Assembly: GCF_900107745.1 (NCBI RefSeq)
Contig: NZ_FNRO01000014.1
Span: 111,884-175,883, forward strand
DNA length: 64,000 nucleotides
DNA from: Variovorax sp. YR216
GTDB lineage: Bacteria; Pseudomonadota; Gammaproteobacteria; Burkholderiales; Burkholderiaceae_C
Reading direction: 5' to 3'
Part shown: one piece after another, positions 19,076 through 27,915 of the stretch
Layout: each line of letters opens with the position of its first letter
How positions within the stretch are numbered: the stretch's first letter is position 1
Made by a program: the position numbers and the translations under genes
The notes under the pieces: generated by a model
The model's database searches: none
What the model was told of the DNA's origin: nothing
The model's input: the letters and a program-made list of their open reading frames with translations, nothing else

Positions 19076-20481
19076 GCCATCACGATCGCCAAGAGGGGGC
19101 TCGCGATGCAGAAGACCGCGAACGGCGCGTAGCTGAACGTCGCCACGCCCAGCGTCGCGGCCATGTAGGCGCCGCAGCTGTTCCAAGGGATCAGCGCCGA
19201 CGTCGGCGTCGCCACATCACCGATCGTGCGCGACAGCACCACGGGCGCGAGCCCGCGCTGTTCGAAGGCCGTCTTGAACGACCGGCCCGGCAGCATCACC
19301 GCCATGTACTGGTCGGCGGTCGCGATGGCGGTGCCGAAGATGGCGGCGGCGAGCGCGGCCACCAGCGCGCCCGCGCTCTTCGCCTTTGCGAGGATCGGCG
19401 CCATCAGCCGTTCCAGTACGCCGCAGCGCTCGACGACGCCGCCGAAGCCGAGGGCGGCGATGATGAGCCAGATGGTGTTCATCATGCTCTCCATGCCGCC
19501 TCGCGTGACAAGGAGGTCGACGGCGGGCACGCCGGTCGAGCCCCTGTAGCCGCTCGCCAGCGCCAGCCACATGCCCTTGAGCAGCGCGAGCGCCCTCGGA
19601 ATGCCCTCGCGGGCCTGCGCGAAGGCCACGACGCGCTCCGGCGCCACGACGGCTGCGAGCCCCGCTGCGATGAGTGCGCCCAGAAAGATCGAGGTGAACG
19701 CCGGCACCCGGCACAGCGCGAGCACGATGACGCTGGCCAGCGGAAGGAAGAGCAGCAGCGAGATGTTGAAGGCGTTCTTCAGCAGCATCATCTTCTGGCT
19801 CGCATCGAATTCGCCGGGACGTCCGAACTGGAGGAAGACCAGGAGCGAGATCGCGAGCGCCACCATCGAGGTCAGCAGGGTCTCGCGGATGTGCTTGTAA
19901 AGGTCGACGCCGGCCGCGGCGGCGGCGAGGTTGGCCGAATCCGACAGCGGCGAGGACTTGTCGCCGAAATAGGCGCCCGAGATCACGGCGCCGGCCGTGA
20001 TGGCCGGGTTCATGTCCATGTTGCTCGAGATGCCCATGAGCCCGATGCCGATGGTGCCCACGGTGGTCCACGAGCTGCCGATGCTGAAGGAAATGACGCC
20101 GCAGATCACCAGCGCGGTGGCATAGAAGTAGTGGGGGCTGAGCAGCTGCAGGCCGTAGTACACCATCGCCGCGATGGTGCCGCTCATCGCCCAGGTGCCG
20201 ACCAGTGCGCCGACCGCCAGCAGGATGAAGATGGCACCGAGGCCGGTGCCGACGCTCGCGACCGCTGCGTCACGCATCTCGTCGAGCGTCAGACCATGCC
20301 GGATGCCGATGACGGCGGCGACCATCGTCGCCACCATGAGCGCCACCTGGTTTGGCCCGCCCGCGCCCGCATCGCCGAAGAGGTAGTACGACAGCGCGAC
20401 CAGCACGATCAGGCTGGCGAGGGGGATGACGGCCTCGGTCATTGAAAGCGGCGGCTTCGTCGGATGCTCTTCGTGCTGCAT
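19012..20481 (-). CDS. nhaC: NhaC-family Na+/H+ antiporter
   Basis: This 489-residue polytopic protein has about 12 hydrophobic spans and the NhaC segments GSSWTTVGTIGIGLMGIS, GAVISGAYFGDKSSPLSDS and a C-terminal ATPTSALIPWNSCGAYMAATLG-like stretch. It exchanges Na+ for H+ across the inner membrane. The ATG at 20481 is preceded by GAGGAGGG at eight bases, a strong ribosome site. The C-terminal end runs into the 3' end of the convergent channel gene (64 shared bases), so one of the two tails encodes low-complexity Ala/Pro/Gly residues in both directions. Confidence 0.9.
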   Translation of the reverse strand: MQHEEHPTKPPLSMTEAVIPLASLIVLVALSYYLFGDAGAGGPNQVALMVATMVAAVIGIRHGLTLDEMRDAAVASVGTGLGAIFILLAVGALVGTWAMSGTIAAMVYYGLQLLSPHYFYATALVICGVISFSIGSSWTTVGTIGIGLMGISSNMDMNPAITAGAVISGAYFGDKSSPLSDSANLAAAAAGVDLYKHIRETLLTSMVALAISLLVFLQFGRPGEFDASQKMMLLKNAFNISLLLFLPLASVIVLALCRVPAFTSIFLGALIAAGLAAVVAPERVVAFAQAREGIPRALALLKGMWLALASGYRGSTGVPAVDLLVTRGGMESMMNTIWLIIAALGFGGVVERCGVLERLMAPILAKAKSAGALVAALAAAIFGTAIATADQYMAVMLPGRSFKTAFEQRGLAPVVLSRTIGDVATPTSALIPWNSCGAYMAATLGVATFSYAPFAVFCIASPLLAIVMAYCGIRMPRVPAAGAGASSAG

Positions 20482-20733
20482 GTGTCGGCCCTCCTCGCTC
20501 CGTCAGTGCGCGCTCGCGCGGCATGTCGGAACGGGAAAACTGTCCGGCAACTTCGGTTGTTTGGCAAGGTGATCGCAGATCGGCGCCGCGCAGGCCGCGT
20601 TTCTTCTCGGCGAGCGCGGCCCTGACATCCCGCGCCGCCGGGCTCCTGCAAGGGGGAAAACCACCGCATCGATTTCGACTGGCTCGACAGGCGAGCGCAG
20701 CCTGCGCAAGAATCGCGGCAAGTCCAAGGCGGC

Positions 20734-23298
20734 ATGACTCCGGAAGGCACCACAGTGGGCAAGCAAGCGGAAACCGAAGCACTCGCACCCTATCGCCGCA
20801 AACGCGACTTCAGGAAGACGCCCGAGCCGCACTCCGGTGGAAGCATGCGCAACGGCGCGCTGTCGTTCGTGGTTCAGAAGCACCACGCGAGCCGCCTGCA
20901 CTATGACTTCCGGCTCGAGCTCGACGGCACGCTCAAGAGCTGGGCGGTGCCGAAGGGCCCGTGCCTCGATCCCACCGTGAAGCGCATGGCGGTCCACGTC
21001 GAAGACCACCCGATCTCGTACGCCGACTTCGAAGGCACCATCCCGCCGAAGCAGTACGGTGCGGGCACGGTGATCGTCTGGGACCGTGGCGACTGGGTGC
21101 CGCTGGGCGATGCGCGCCAGCAGATGACCGAAGGCAAGCTCAAGTTCGAGCTGCGCGGCAAGAAACTGCGCGGCCACTGGACGCTGGTGCGCATGCACGG
21201 CAAGGCCGGCGAGAAGCAGGAACCCTGGCTGCTCATCAAGGAGCGCGATCCCGAGGCGCGGCCGATCGACGAATATGACGTCGTCGAGGCCGAGCCCGAC
21301 AGCGTGCTGACCGGGCGCGATGTCGACAGCCCGCCGCCGGTGACCTATCAGCGCGAGGCCGACCCGGAAGTGGACAAGGCATCCGCGAAGCCCTCGAAGC
21401 CCGCGCAGCCGCCGGGGCGCGAGGCCAAGTCGTTGCCCGACCTGCTCCCGCCGCAACTCGCGACGTTGGCGACCGCCCCCCCGGCGCGCGCGGATGACTG
21501 GCTCTACGAACTGAAGTTCGACGGCTACCGCCTGCTCACGCGCATCGACGAGAAGGGCCGGGTCCAGTGCATCACCCGCAACGGCCACGACTGGACCTCG
21601 AAGCTGCCCGCGTTGGCAAAGGCGCTCGCGAAGCTGCCGGTGCGATCGACCTGGCTTGACGGCGAGATCGTGGTCGACGACGAGCACGGCGCACCTGACT
21701 TCCAGGCACTGCAGAACGCCTTCGATCGAGGATCGACCTCGTCGATCGTCTACTGGCTCTTCGATGCGCCCTTTCTCGACGGCCGCGATCTGCGCGATGT
21801 TCCGGTGGAGCAAAGACGCGACTTGCTCGCCGCCATGCTCGCCCGCGCGCCGGATCCGTCGCTGCGCTTCAGCGAAGCCTTCGAGGCCTCGCCGCGCGAC
21901 CTGCTCGCGTCATCGGCGCGAATCGGCTTCGAGGGAATCATCGGCAAGCGCTGCGGGTCGGGCTATGTGTCGCGGCGTTCGCCGGACTGGATCAAGCTCA
22001 AGAACCAGCGGCGGCAGGAGTTCGTGATCGGAGGCTACACCGCGCCGAAGGGCTCGCGCGCCGGCTTCGGCTCGCTGCTGCTCGGCGTGTACGACGACGC
22101 GGGCGCACTGCGGTACTGCGGCAATGTCGGCACCGGATTCGACGCACGTCGGCTCACCGATATCAAGGACAGGCTCGACAAGGTGCAAAGCGACACATGC
22201 CCTTTTGCGAAGCAGCCCGTCGGCGTGAAGGCGCAGTGGGTCCTGCCGGTGCTGGTGTGCGAGGTCTCCTTCGGCGAGTGGACGGGCGACGACCGCATCC
22301 GCCATTCCGTCTTCCAGGGCCTGCGCGACGACAAGCCCGCCCGGCAGATCCGGCGGGAGGTGGCCTCCGCGCCGGAGGCCGAGCCGGCGAAGCCCACCGG
22401 GCAGGGCATCGCCGTGCCGAAGCAGCGTGTGACCCACGCCGACCGCGTGATCGACAAGGACAGTGGCACCACGAAGGGCGAACTGGTCGCCTACTACGAA
22501 CAGGTGGCCGATCTCATGCTGCCGCACCTCAAGGGTCGCCCGGTCGCGCTGGTGCGGGCGCCTGAAGGCGTGGGCGGGGAACTCTTCTTCCAGAAGCACA
22601 TGAAAAAGAACTCCGAACTGCCGGGTGTGACGCTCCTCGACCCCTCGCTCGACCCCGACCACGAGCCGCTGCTGCAGATCGACACCGCGCGCGGTCTGCT
22701 TTCCGCTGCGCAGATGAACGTGATCGAGCTGCACACCTGGAACGCCACCTCCAACGCCATCGACAAGCCCGACCGCATGACTTTCGACCTCGACCCCGGC
22801 GAAGGCGTGCAGTGGGCGCAGATGCAGGAAGCCGCACTGCTGGTGCGCACGATCGTGACCGAACTCGGCCTGGTGCCCTTCCTGAAGACCAGCGGCGGCA
22901 AAGGACTGCATGTGATGGTGCCGATCCGCCGGCAGTACGACTGGGACACCGTCAAGGGCTTTTCGCAGGCCGTGGTGCAGCACCTCGCGAGCGTCATTCC
23001 GGACCGTTTCGTCGCCAAGAGCGGGCCGCGCAATCGCGTGGGCAGGATCTTCGTGGACTACCTGCGCAACGGCTTCGGCGCGACGACGGTGGCGGCGTGG
23101 TCGGCGCGTTCGCGTCCCGGTTTGGGCGTGTCGGTGCCGGTAGCGTGGGACGAATTGCCCGGCCTCACCAGCGCATCGCAATGGACCGTGCGGACCATTG
23201 GTCGGCGCCTGCCGGCGGGCAATACGCCGTGGGATGGGATGGCGAAGAGCGCGAAGGCCCTCGGGCCGGCGATGAAGAAGCTGGGCTACGCGCCCTGA
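20734..23298 (+). CDS. ligD: ATP-dependent DNA ligase D (phosphoesterase-ligase-polymerase)
   Basis: The 854-residue three-domain enzyme of bacterial non-homologous end joining. The 3'-phosphoesterase domain is first (about 20-190; FVVQKHHASRLHYDFRLE, DHPISYADFEG). The ATP-dependent ligase domain follows (about 225-540), with catalytic Lys261 in ELKFDGYRL and later motifs EGIIGKR and DWIKLK. The primase-like polymerase domain is at the C-terminus (about 560-850; LDPGEGVQW, KTSGGKGLHV). This PE-LIG-POL order is the Pseudomonas/Burkholderiales type. No ku gene is present in the window, so its usual partner must be elsewhere or absent. The start at ATG 20734 has a weak AAGG site. Confidence 0.95.
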   Translation: MTPEGTTVGKQAETEALAPYRRKRDFRKTPEPHSGGSMRNGALSFVVQKHHASRLHYDFRLELDGTLKSWAVPKGPCLDPTVKRMAVHVEDHPISYADFEGTIPPKQYGAGTVIVWDRGDWVPLGDARQQMTEGKLKFELRGKKLRGHWTLVRMHGKAGEKQEPWLLIKERDPEARPIDEYDVVEAEPDSVLTGRDVDSPPPVTYQREADPEVDKASAKPSKPAQPPGREAKSLPDLLPPQLATLATAPPARADDWLYELKFDGYRLLTRIDEKGRVQCITRNGHDWTSKLPALAKALAKLPVRSTWLDGEIVVDDEHGAPDFQALQNAFDRGSTSSIVYWLFDAPFLDGRDLRDVPVEQRRDLLAAMLARAPDPSLRFSEAFEASPRDLLASSARIGFEGIIGKRCGSGYVSRRSPDWIKLKNQRRQEFVIGGYTAPKGSRAGFGSLLLGVYDDAGALRYCGNVGTGFDARRLTDIKDRLDKVQSDTCPFAKQPVGVKAQWVLPVLVCEVSFGEWTGDDRIRHSVFQGLRDDKPARQIRREVASAPEAEPAKPTGQGIAVPKQRVTHADRVIDKDSGTTKGELVAYYEQVADLMLPHLKGRPVALVRAPEGVGGELFFQKHMKKNSELPGVTLLDPSLDPDHEPLLQIDTARGLLSAAQMNVIELHTWNATSNAIDKPDRMTFDLDPGEGVQWAQMQEAALLVRTIVTELGLVPFLKTSGGKGLHVMVPIRRQYDWDTVKGFSQAVVQHLASVIPDRFVAKSGPRNRVGRIFVDYLRNGFGATTVAAWSARSRPGLGVSVPVAWDELPGLTSASQWTVRTIGRRLPAGNTPWDGMAKSAKALGPAMKKLGYAP

Positions 23299-23314
23299 AC
23301 TTCAGCGGGCACCG
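23287..23314 (+). repeat. Direct repeat, left copy, flanking the patatin gene
   Basis: A 28-base stretch covering the last codons and stop of ligD recurs with one mismatch at 24431-24458. The copies bracket the patatin-like gene. Partial matching continues for about ten bases beyond. Confidence 0.85.
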
Positions 23315-23504
23315 TTGCCACCTCGGGCACGCGCCCAGTCGCTCTCTGCGGTGCGCGTGACACGGGCGCGCGAATAGTCGAAACACGCCATTTTCGGAAA
23401 AGTCTCACGACCCCGAGTGTTCAGGGTGGCGAGAATTCGCCGCCCGGTGTGCCCACGGCGGGTTCTCGCAGCGAGACCGTGGAAAAAGGGCGCTCGGGAG
23501 ACGA

Positions 23505-24419
23505 ATGGACGGTGGTTGGTCGCAGCTGCGGCGCGGCATCGTCGTGAAAGAACACCCCGGCATGATCAAGGACTTTTCAGATATCGACGTTCTGGCGTTT
23601 GCCGGCGGAGGCAATCGCTGCTTCTGGCAAGCGGGGGTGGTGGCCTGCTTCCTCGACAAGGGCTTAAAGCTGCCCGCGACGCTAATCGGTACGAGCGCGG
23701 GTGCCGCCATGGCGGCATCGTGCATGACGATCGGGCCTGAAGCCGCGCTGGGCACTTGCGCCCGCCTGTTCGCGGAAAACGAGCGCATGTTCCACTGGCC
23801 TGCGATGACCCGCATGAAGCTGCACTTCGCCCACCAGCAGACATATCCGGACTGGATCGCATCGATCGTGAACACCGACACCTTCCCCAGCCTGAAGCAG
23901 GCGAAGCAGAAACTGCTGGTCGCTGTGTCGCGGCCGGCCACGCTGCTCGGCAAGCACGGCAGCATCGTCGCCGCCACGCTGGCCTACATCGTGGACAAGA
24001 AGATCGCCCACAGCATCCATCCGCGCCTGCCGCGATACCTGGGCCTGCGCCAGCAGCTCTACGACCTCCAGCACTGCGCGTCCGTGCAGGCGGCGCAAGA
24101 AGTGCTCAACGCTTCAGCCGCCGCCCCGCCGCTAACGCACCCAGTGCTGCTCGACGGCCAGTGGGCGTTCGATGGCGGCTACGTGGACAATGCGCCACTC
24201 CCCCGTCAGAGCGTCGAAGAGCAAGCGCGCACCCTGGTGCTGCTCACCCGCCACTACCTGGATCGTCCCGAATTCTTCCGCCATAGCGGCCGCACTTACT
24301 GGCAGCCGAGCCAGCGGATCCCCGTGTCCACCTGGGACTGCACGGGCAAGTCGACGGTGAAGGCCGCGTTCGACCTCGGCTATGCCGATGCGCGCCGGCG
24401 TCTCGGCGGCACTGCCTGA
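23505..24419 (+). CDS. Patatin-like phospholipase
   Basis: The 304-residue patatin-fold lipid hydrolase has the oxyanion-hole motif AGGGNRCFWQAG near residue 27, the nucleophile Ser64 in GTSAG, and the dyad Asp223 in DGGYVDNAP. It should cleave acyl esters of phospholipids or neutral lipids. No signal peptide is seen, so it is probably cytoplasmic or peripherally membrane-bound. The gene uses codons rare in this window (TTA and CTA for Leu near positions 23664 and 23681, and CTA again near 24133). It is bracketed by an imperfect direct repeat of the ligD end, which suggests that it was inserted between ligD and the transglutaminase gene. ATG 23505 has a GGGAG site; ATG 23562 is an alternative. 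Confidence 0.88.
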   Translation: MDGGWSQLRRGIVVKEHPGMIKDFSDIDVLAFAGGGNRCFWQAGVVACFLDKGLKLPATLIGTSAGAAMAASCMTIGPEAALGTCARLFAENERMFHWPAMTRMKLHFAHQQTYPDWIASIVNTDTFPSLKQAKQKLLVAVSRPATLLGKHGSIVAATLAYIVDKKIAHSIHPRLPRYLGLRQQLYDLQHCASVQAAQEVLNASAAAPPLTHPVLLDGQWAFDGGYVDNAPLPRQSVEEQARTLVLLTRHYLDRPEFFRHSGRTYWQPSQRIPVSTWDCTGKSTVKAAFDLGYADARRRLGGTA

Positions 24420-24429
24420 AGTGGCTCGA

Positions 24430-25278
24430 TTACGCGCCCTGAACTTCAGCAGGCACCGCCACCACCTCCTCGGTCGTCACCTCGAAGCGCTCCAGCGTGT
24501 TCGCGCCGAACACCATCGTGATCGGCACGTCGGCCGCGTCGCGCCCGCGCGCGATCACCACGCGCCCGATACGCGGTACGTTGTGCCGCGCGTCGAAGGT
24601 GTACCAGCGGTCGCCGAGATACGCCTCGAACCACGCGCTGAAATCCATGGGGTATGGCGCGACCGGTACGCCGATGTCGCCGAGGTAGCCGGTCGCGTAG
24701 CGCGCCGGGATGTTCATGCAGCGGCACAGCGCGATCGCGAGATGCGTGAAGTCGCGGCACACGCCGACCCGCTCGCGGAAGACCTCGAGCGCGGTCCGGG
24801 TGGCCCGTGCGCATGCGTAGTCGAAGCGCACCCGCTGGTGCACGAAGTCGCAGATCGCCTGCACCCGCAGCCATCCGGGCGGGACGTTGCCGAACAGGTT
24901 CCAGGCCAGCGACAGCAGCTCGCTGTCGACCTCGCAATAGCGGCTCGGCAGCAGGAACTGGAGCGTGGCTGTCGGGAGCCGGGCCGGATCGTGGTTTTCC
25001 GCATGCGGGTTCACCGCATCCGGCCAGCCGGTGTCGAACACCACCGCCTCGTTGCGCAGGCGAATTCTTTCCACGCCCTGCGGCACGTCGACACGCGCGC
25101 AATGATTGCCGAACACGTCGGTGTAGTGGTCGGCGTGGAGCTGCGGACAGAGCGTGACGCGTTCACCGCCTTCGCCCTGGATGTCGGCGGCGCGCGAAGG
25201 GTGAACGTGCAGCATGTAGATGAGCGCGGTGGGCGAACTGACCGCCAGTTCGATGTCGAAGCCGATGTGGATGAGCAT
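24430..25278 (-). CDS. Transglutaminase-like cysteine protease-fold protein
   Basis: A protein of about 282 residues with an N-terminal bacterial transglutaminase-like beta domain (MLIHIGFDIELAV) and a papain-like core: Cys174 in GVCRDFTHLAIALCR, and the DFSAWFEAYLGDRWYTFDARHN segment. At the place where most family members have the catalytic His (HAWFE) this protein has Ser214. An Asp follows in FDARHN, and the nearby His in that motif might substitute. The function is unknown; relatives are often encoded beside circularly permuted ATP-grasp and alpha-E genes, which are absent here. The start is set at ATG 25278 by comparison with the family N-terminus; ATG 25317 is in frame, and neither has a good ribosome site. 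Confidence 0.82.
   Translation of the reverse strand: MLIHIGFDIELAVSSPTALIYMLHVHPSRAADIQGEGGERVTLCPQLHADHYTDVFGNHCARVDVPQGVERIRLRNEAVVFDTGWPDAVNPHAENHDPARLPTATLQFLLPSRYCEVDSELLSLAWNLFGNVPPGWLRVQAICDFVHQRVRFDYACARATRTALEVFRERVGVCRDFTHLAIALCRCMNIPARYATGYLGDIGVPVAPYPMDFSAWFEAYLGDRWYTFDARHNVPRIGRVVIARGRDAADVPITMVFGANTLERFEVTTEEVVAVPAEVQGA
24431..24458 (+). repeat. Direct repeat, right copy, flanking the patatin gene
   Basis: It matches 23287-23314 in 27 of 28 bases. It begins 12 bases after the patatin stop and covers the last codons of the convergent transglutaminase-like gene. The few bases before it (AAGTGGCT) also resemble the ligD 3' end. Confidence 0.85.
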
Positions 25279-25556
25279 GATGCGATGGCCCGGTGGCAGG
25301 AGGAAGGGTGCGGCCATGCTAGGGACCGACGCGCGCCGCCATTGAGTGGACGAAGACGCCAAGCGGCGTAGTCCAAAACCAGCGCGTGTCTTCGTCGGCG
25401 GAGTCCTACCGGCGACGCCGCGAAGCTCCCACACATCGCGGTGCGCGGCCACTACGGTGGTTGCCGCCAGAGGTGCCTAAGCTGTGGAATCCCATCGCGC
25501 CGTCGCGGCCTGTCCCTGTCCGCACGCGATACCCATGTCCGACGAAGGAATCCCCG

Positions 25557-27734
25557 ATGACGCAACAGAACAAGGCTGCGGGCCGCCGACAGAAGGCGAC
25601 CAACGGCGGCAGCGCGAAACAGGAGCAGCTCGACACCTTCACCAACGAGCACGCGCCACTGATCACCACGAATCAGGGGGTGCAGATTCCCGACAACCAC
25701 AATTCGTTGCGCGCCGGCGTTCGCGGCCCGACGCTGCTCGAAGACTTCATCCTGCGCGAGAAGATCACGCACTTCGACCACGAGCGCATTCCCGAACGCG
25801 TGGTGCATGCGCGCGGCGCGGCGGCGCATGGGTACTTCGAGGTCTACAAGTCGATGTCGCAATTCACCTGCGCCGACTTCCTGCAGGACCCGGCGGTGAA
25901 GACGCCGGTGTTCGTGCGCTTCTCGACCGTGGCGGGTTCGCGCGGCTCGGCCGACACGGTGCGCGACGTGCGTGGCTTCGCGGTCAAGTTCTACACCCAG
26001 CAGGGCAACTACGACCTCGTGGGCAACAACATTCCGGTGTTCTTCATCCAGGACGCGATGAAGTTCCCCGACCTCATCCATGCGGTCAAGGCCGAGCCGC
26101 ACAACGAGATCCCGCAGGCCGCGAGCGCGCACGACACCTTCTGGGACTTCGCCTCGCTGATGCCCGAGAGCACGCACATGCTGATGTGGGCCATGTCGGA
26201 CCGCGCGATCCCGCGCAGCTTACGGATGATGGAGGGCTTCGGCATCCACACCTTCCGCTTCGTCAACGCGCGCGGCGAGAGCCACTTCGTCAAGTTCCAC
26301 TGGAAGCCCAAGCTCGGCATCCACGGGCTCGCATGGGACGAGGCGCAGAAGATCGCGGGCAAGGACGCCGACTTCCACCGCCGCGACCTGTGGGAAGCGA
26401 TCGAGAGCGGCGACTTTCCGGAGTGGGAACTCGGCGTGCAGCTCATCCCCAACGACAAGGAACATGCCTTCGGCTTCGACCTGCTCGATCCGACCAAGAT
26501 CATCCCGGAAGAGATGGTGCCGGTGCAGCGCATCGGCCGCATGGTGCTCAACCGCAACCCCGACAACTTCTTTGCCGAGACCGAGCAGGTGGCCTTCCAC
26601 CCGGGCCATGTGGTGCCGGGCATCGACTTCACGAATGACCCGCTGCTGCAGGGGCGCCTCTTCTCCTACACCGACACGCAGATCTCGCGGCTCGGTGGCG
26701 CGAACTTCCACGAGATCCCGATCAACCGCGGCGTGTGCCCCTTCCACAACTTCCAGCGCGACGGCATGCACCGCATGACCATCGCGCGCGGGCAGGTCGC
26801 CTACGAACCGCACTCGCTGGTGGACGGCAAGGACTTCCGCGTCGACGGCGGCAGCGCCGGCTTCCAGTCATTTCCCGAGGACCTGGAGCCGCCGAAGGTG
26901 CGACGGCGCAGTCCGTCGTTCGACGACCACTTCACGCAGGCGCGGCTTTTCTTCAACAGCCAGAGCGCGCCCGAGAAGGAACACATCATCGCGGCCTTCC
27001 GCTTCGAGCTGTCGAAGTGCGAGGTGCCGGCGGTGCGCCAGCGCATGGTGGACAACCTCGCGCACGTCGACGAGAAGCTCGCGCGCCGCGTGGCCGAGCC
27101 GCTTGGCATCAATCCGCCCGACGCGAAGGCGGCGGCGGGGCGCGCCGGCTTCCGCGATCACCGCGTCGCGATGCCGATCGAGGAATCGCCGGCGCTCAGC
27201 ATGGCGGGCACCGGCGACGGATCGATCAAGACGCGCAAGATCGCGATCCTCGTGGCCGACGGCGTCGATTCCGCATCGCTGCGCCCCATCCGCGAGGCCA
27301 TCGAGAAGGCTGGCGCGCAATGCAAGGTGGTCGGTCCGCAGCTCGGCACCGTCGCGAGCGCCTCGAAGCGCCAGCTCGATGTGGATGCGACCTATGTGAA
27401 CATGCCGTCGATCATGTTCGACGCGGTCCTCGTGCCCGCGGGCGCGCAGGGTGCCGAGGCGATGTCACGCAACGGCGACGCGGTGCATTTCGTGCTGGAG
27501 GCCTACAAGCACTGCAAGGCGATCTGCGCGGTGGGCGAAGGTATGCAATTGCTTTCCACGCTCGGCATCGATGCGGAGACGAAGCCGCTGCCCGCGGGTG
27601 TGATCGTGGCGCCGACACCGGTCACCAACCTCGGCGACATCAGCGCCGCGACGCAGATCGCCCAGGACTTCATTGCTGCGATCGCGAAGCATCGGCACTG
27701 GGACCGCGCGAACGTCGAATCGGTCCCGGCTTGA
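25557..27734 (+). CDS. katE: Large-subunit catalase HPII
   Basis: The 725-residue clade 2 catalase breaks down hydrogen peroxide. The catalytic His lies in ERVVHARGAAAHG, the Asn in NNIPVFFIQDAMKFPD, and the proximal haem-ligand Tyr in RLFSYTDTQISRLG. After about residue 560 comes the extra C-terminal flavodoxin/DJ-1-like domain (RKIAILVADGVDSASLRPI) that marks large-subunit enzymes. ATG 25557 is chosen because GAAGGAA lies eight bases upstream and the N-terminus is the usual Gln/Lys-rich tail. About 280 bases of divergent upstream DNA separate it from the transglutaminase-like gene; I could not identify a convincing promoter there. Confidence 0.96.
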   Translation: MTQQNKAAGRRQKATNGGSAKQEQLDTFTNEHAPLITTNQGVQIPDNHNSLRAGVRGPTLLEDFILREKITHFDHERIPERVVHARGAAAHGYFEVYKSMSQFTCADFLQDPAVKTPVFVRFSTVAGSRGSADTVRDVRGFAVKFYTQQGNYDLVGNNIPVFFIQDAMKFPDLIHAVKAEPHNEIPQAASAHDTFWDFASLMPESTHMLMWAMSDRAIPRSLRMMEGFGIHTFRFVNARGESHFVKFHWKPKLGIHGLAWDEAQKIAGKDADFHRRDLWEAIESGDFPEWELGVQLIPNDKEHAFGFDLLDPTKIIPEEMVPVQRIGRMVLNRNPDNFFAETEQVAFHPGHVVPGIDFTNDPLLQGRLFSYTDTQISRLGGANFHEIPINRGVCPFHNFQRDGMHRMTIARGQVAYEPHSLVDGKDFRVDGGSAGFQSFPEDLEPPKVRRRSPSFDDHFTQARLFFNSQSAPEKEHIIAAFRFELSKCEVPAVRQRMVDNLAHVDEKLARRVAEPLGINPPDAKAAAGRAGFRDHRVAMPIEESPALSMAGTGDGSIKTRKIAILVADGVDSASLRPIREAIEKAGAQCKVVGPQLGTVASASKRQLDVDATYVNMPSIMFDAVLVPAGAQGAEAMSRNGDAVHFVLEAYKHCKAICAVGEGMQLLSTLGIDAETKPLPAGVIVAPTPVTNLGDISAATQIAQDFIAAIAKHRHWDRANVESVPA

Positions 27735-27743
27735 GCGGCCGGA

Positions 27744-27759
27744 CGGGCGCTAGCGCCCG
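27744..27759. other. 16-base perfect palindrome downstream of katE
   Basis: CGGGCGCTAGCGCCCG reads the same on both strands and begins ten bases after the katE stop. It could fold as a five- to six-pair hairpin over CTAG, but no T-run follows. It may be a processing or termination element, or a protein site. Confidence 0.45.
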
Positions 27760-27851
27760 CCGTGCCGCACGGACCAGCGCGAGCGCGCCAGCGCGGCGAG
27801 TTCGAGGGCGCCCGAGAGCAGGGCGATGGCGTGGCGGGAGATGCGGATCAT
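27750..27851 (-). CDS. Possible 33-residue small protein
   Basis: A short open frame from ATG 27851 to TAG at 27750-27752 encodes an Ala/Leu/Arg-rich peptide with a short hydrophobic stretch (AIALLSGALELAAL) followed by basic residues. It fills the space between katE and the next gene. There is no homologue I recognise and no clear ribosome site, so it may be non-coding. Confidence 0.25.
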   Translation of the reverse strand: MIRISRHAIALLSGALELAALARSRWSVRHGGR

Positions 27852-27915
27852 GGTCCGCCACGCTAGCGCGCATCTGTGACGCTTTCATGTCCGCGCGCCT
27901 CGCTATCCTGCGCGC

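Noticed and set aside
20482..20733. Possible EcfG-type general stress promoter ahead of ligD
   Set aside because: GGAAC is present, but no CGTT lies at the required distance.
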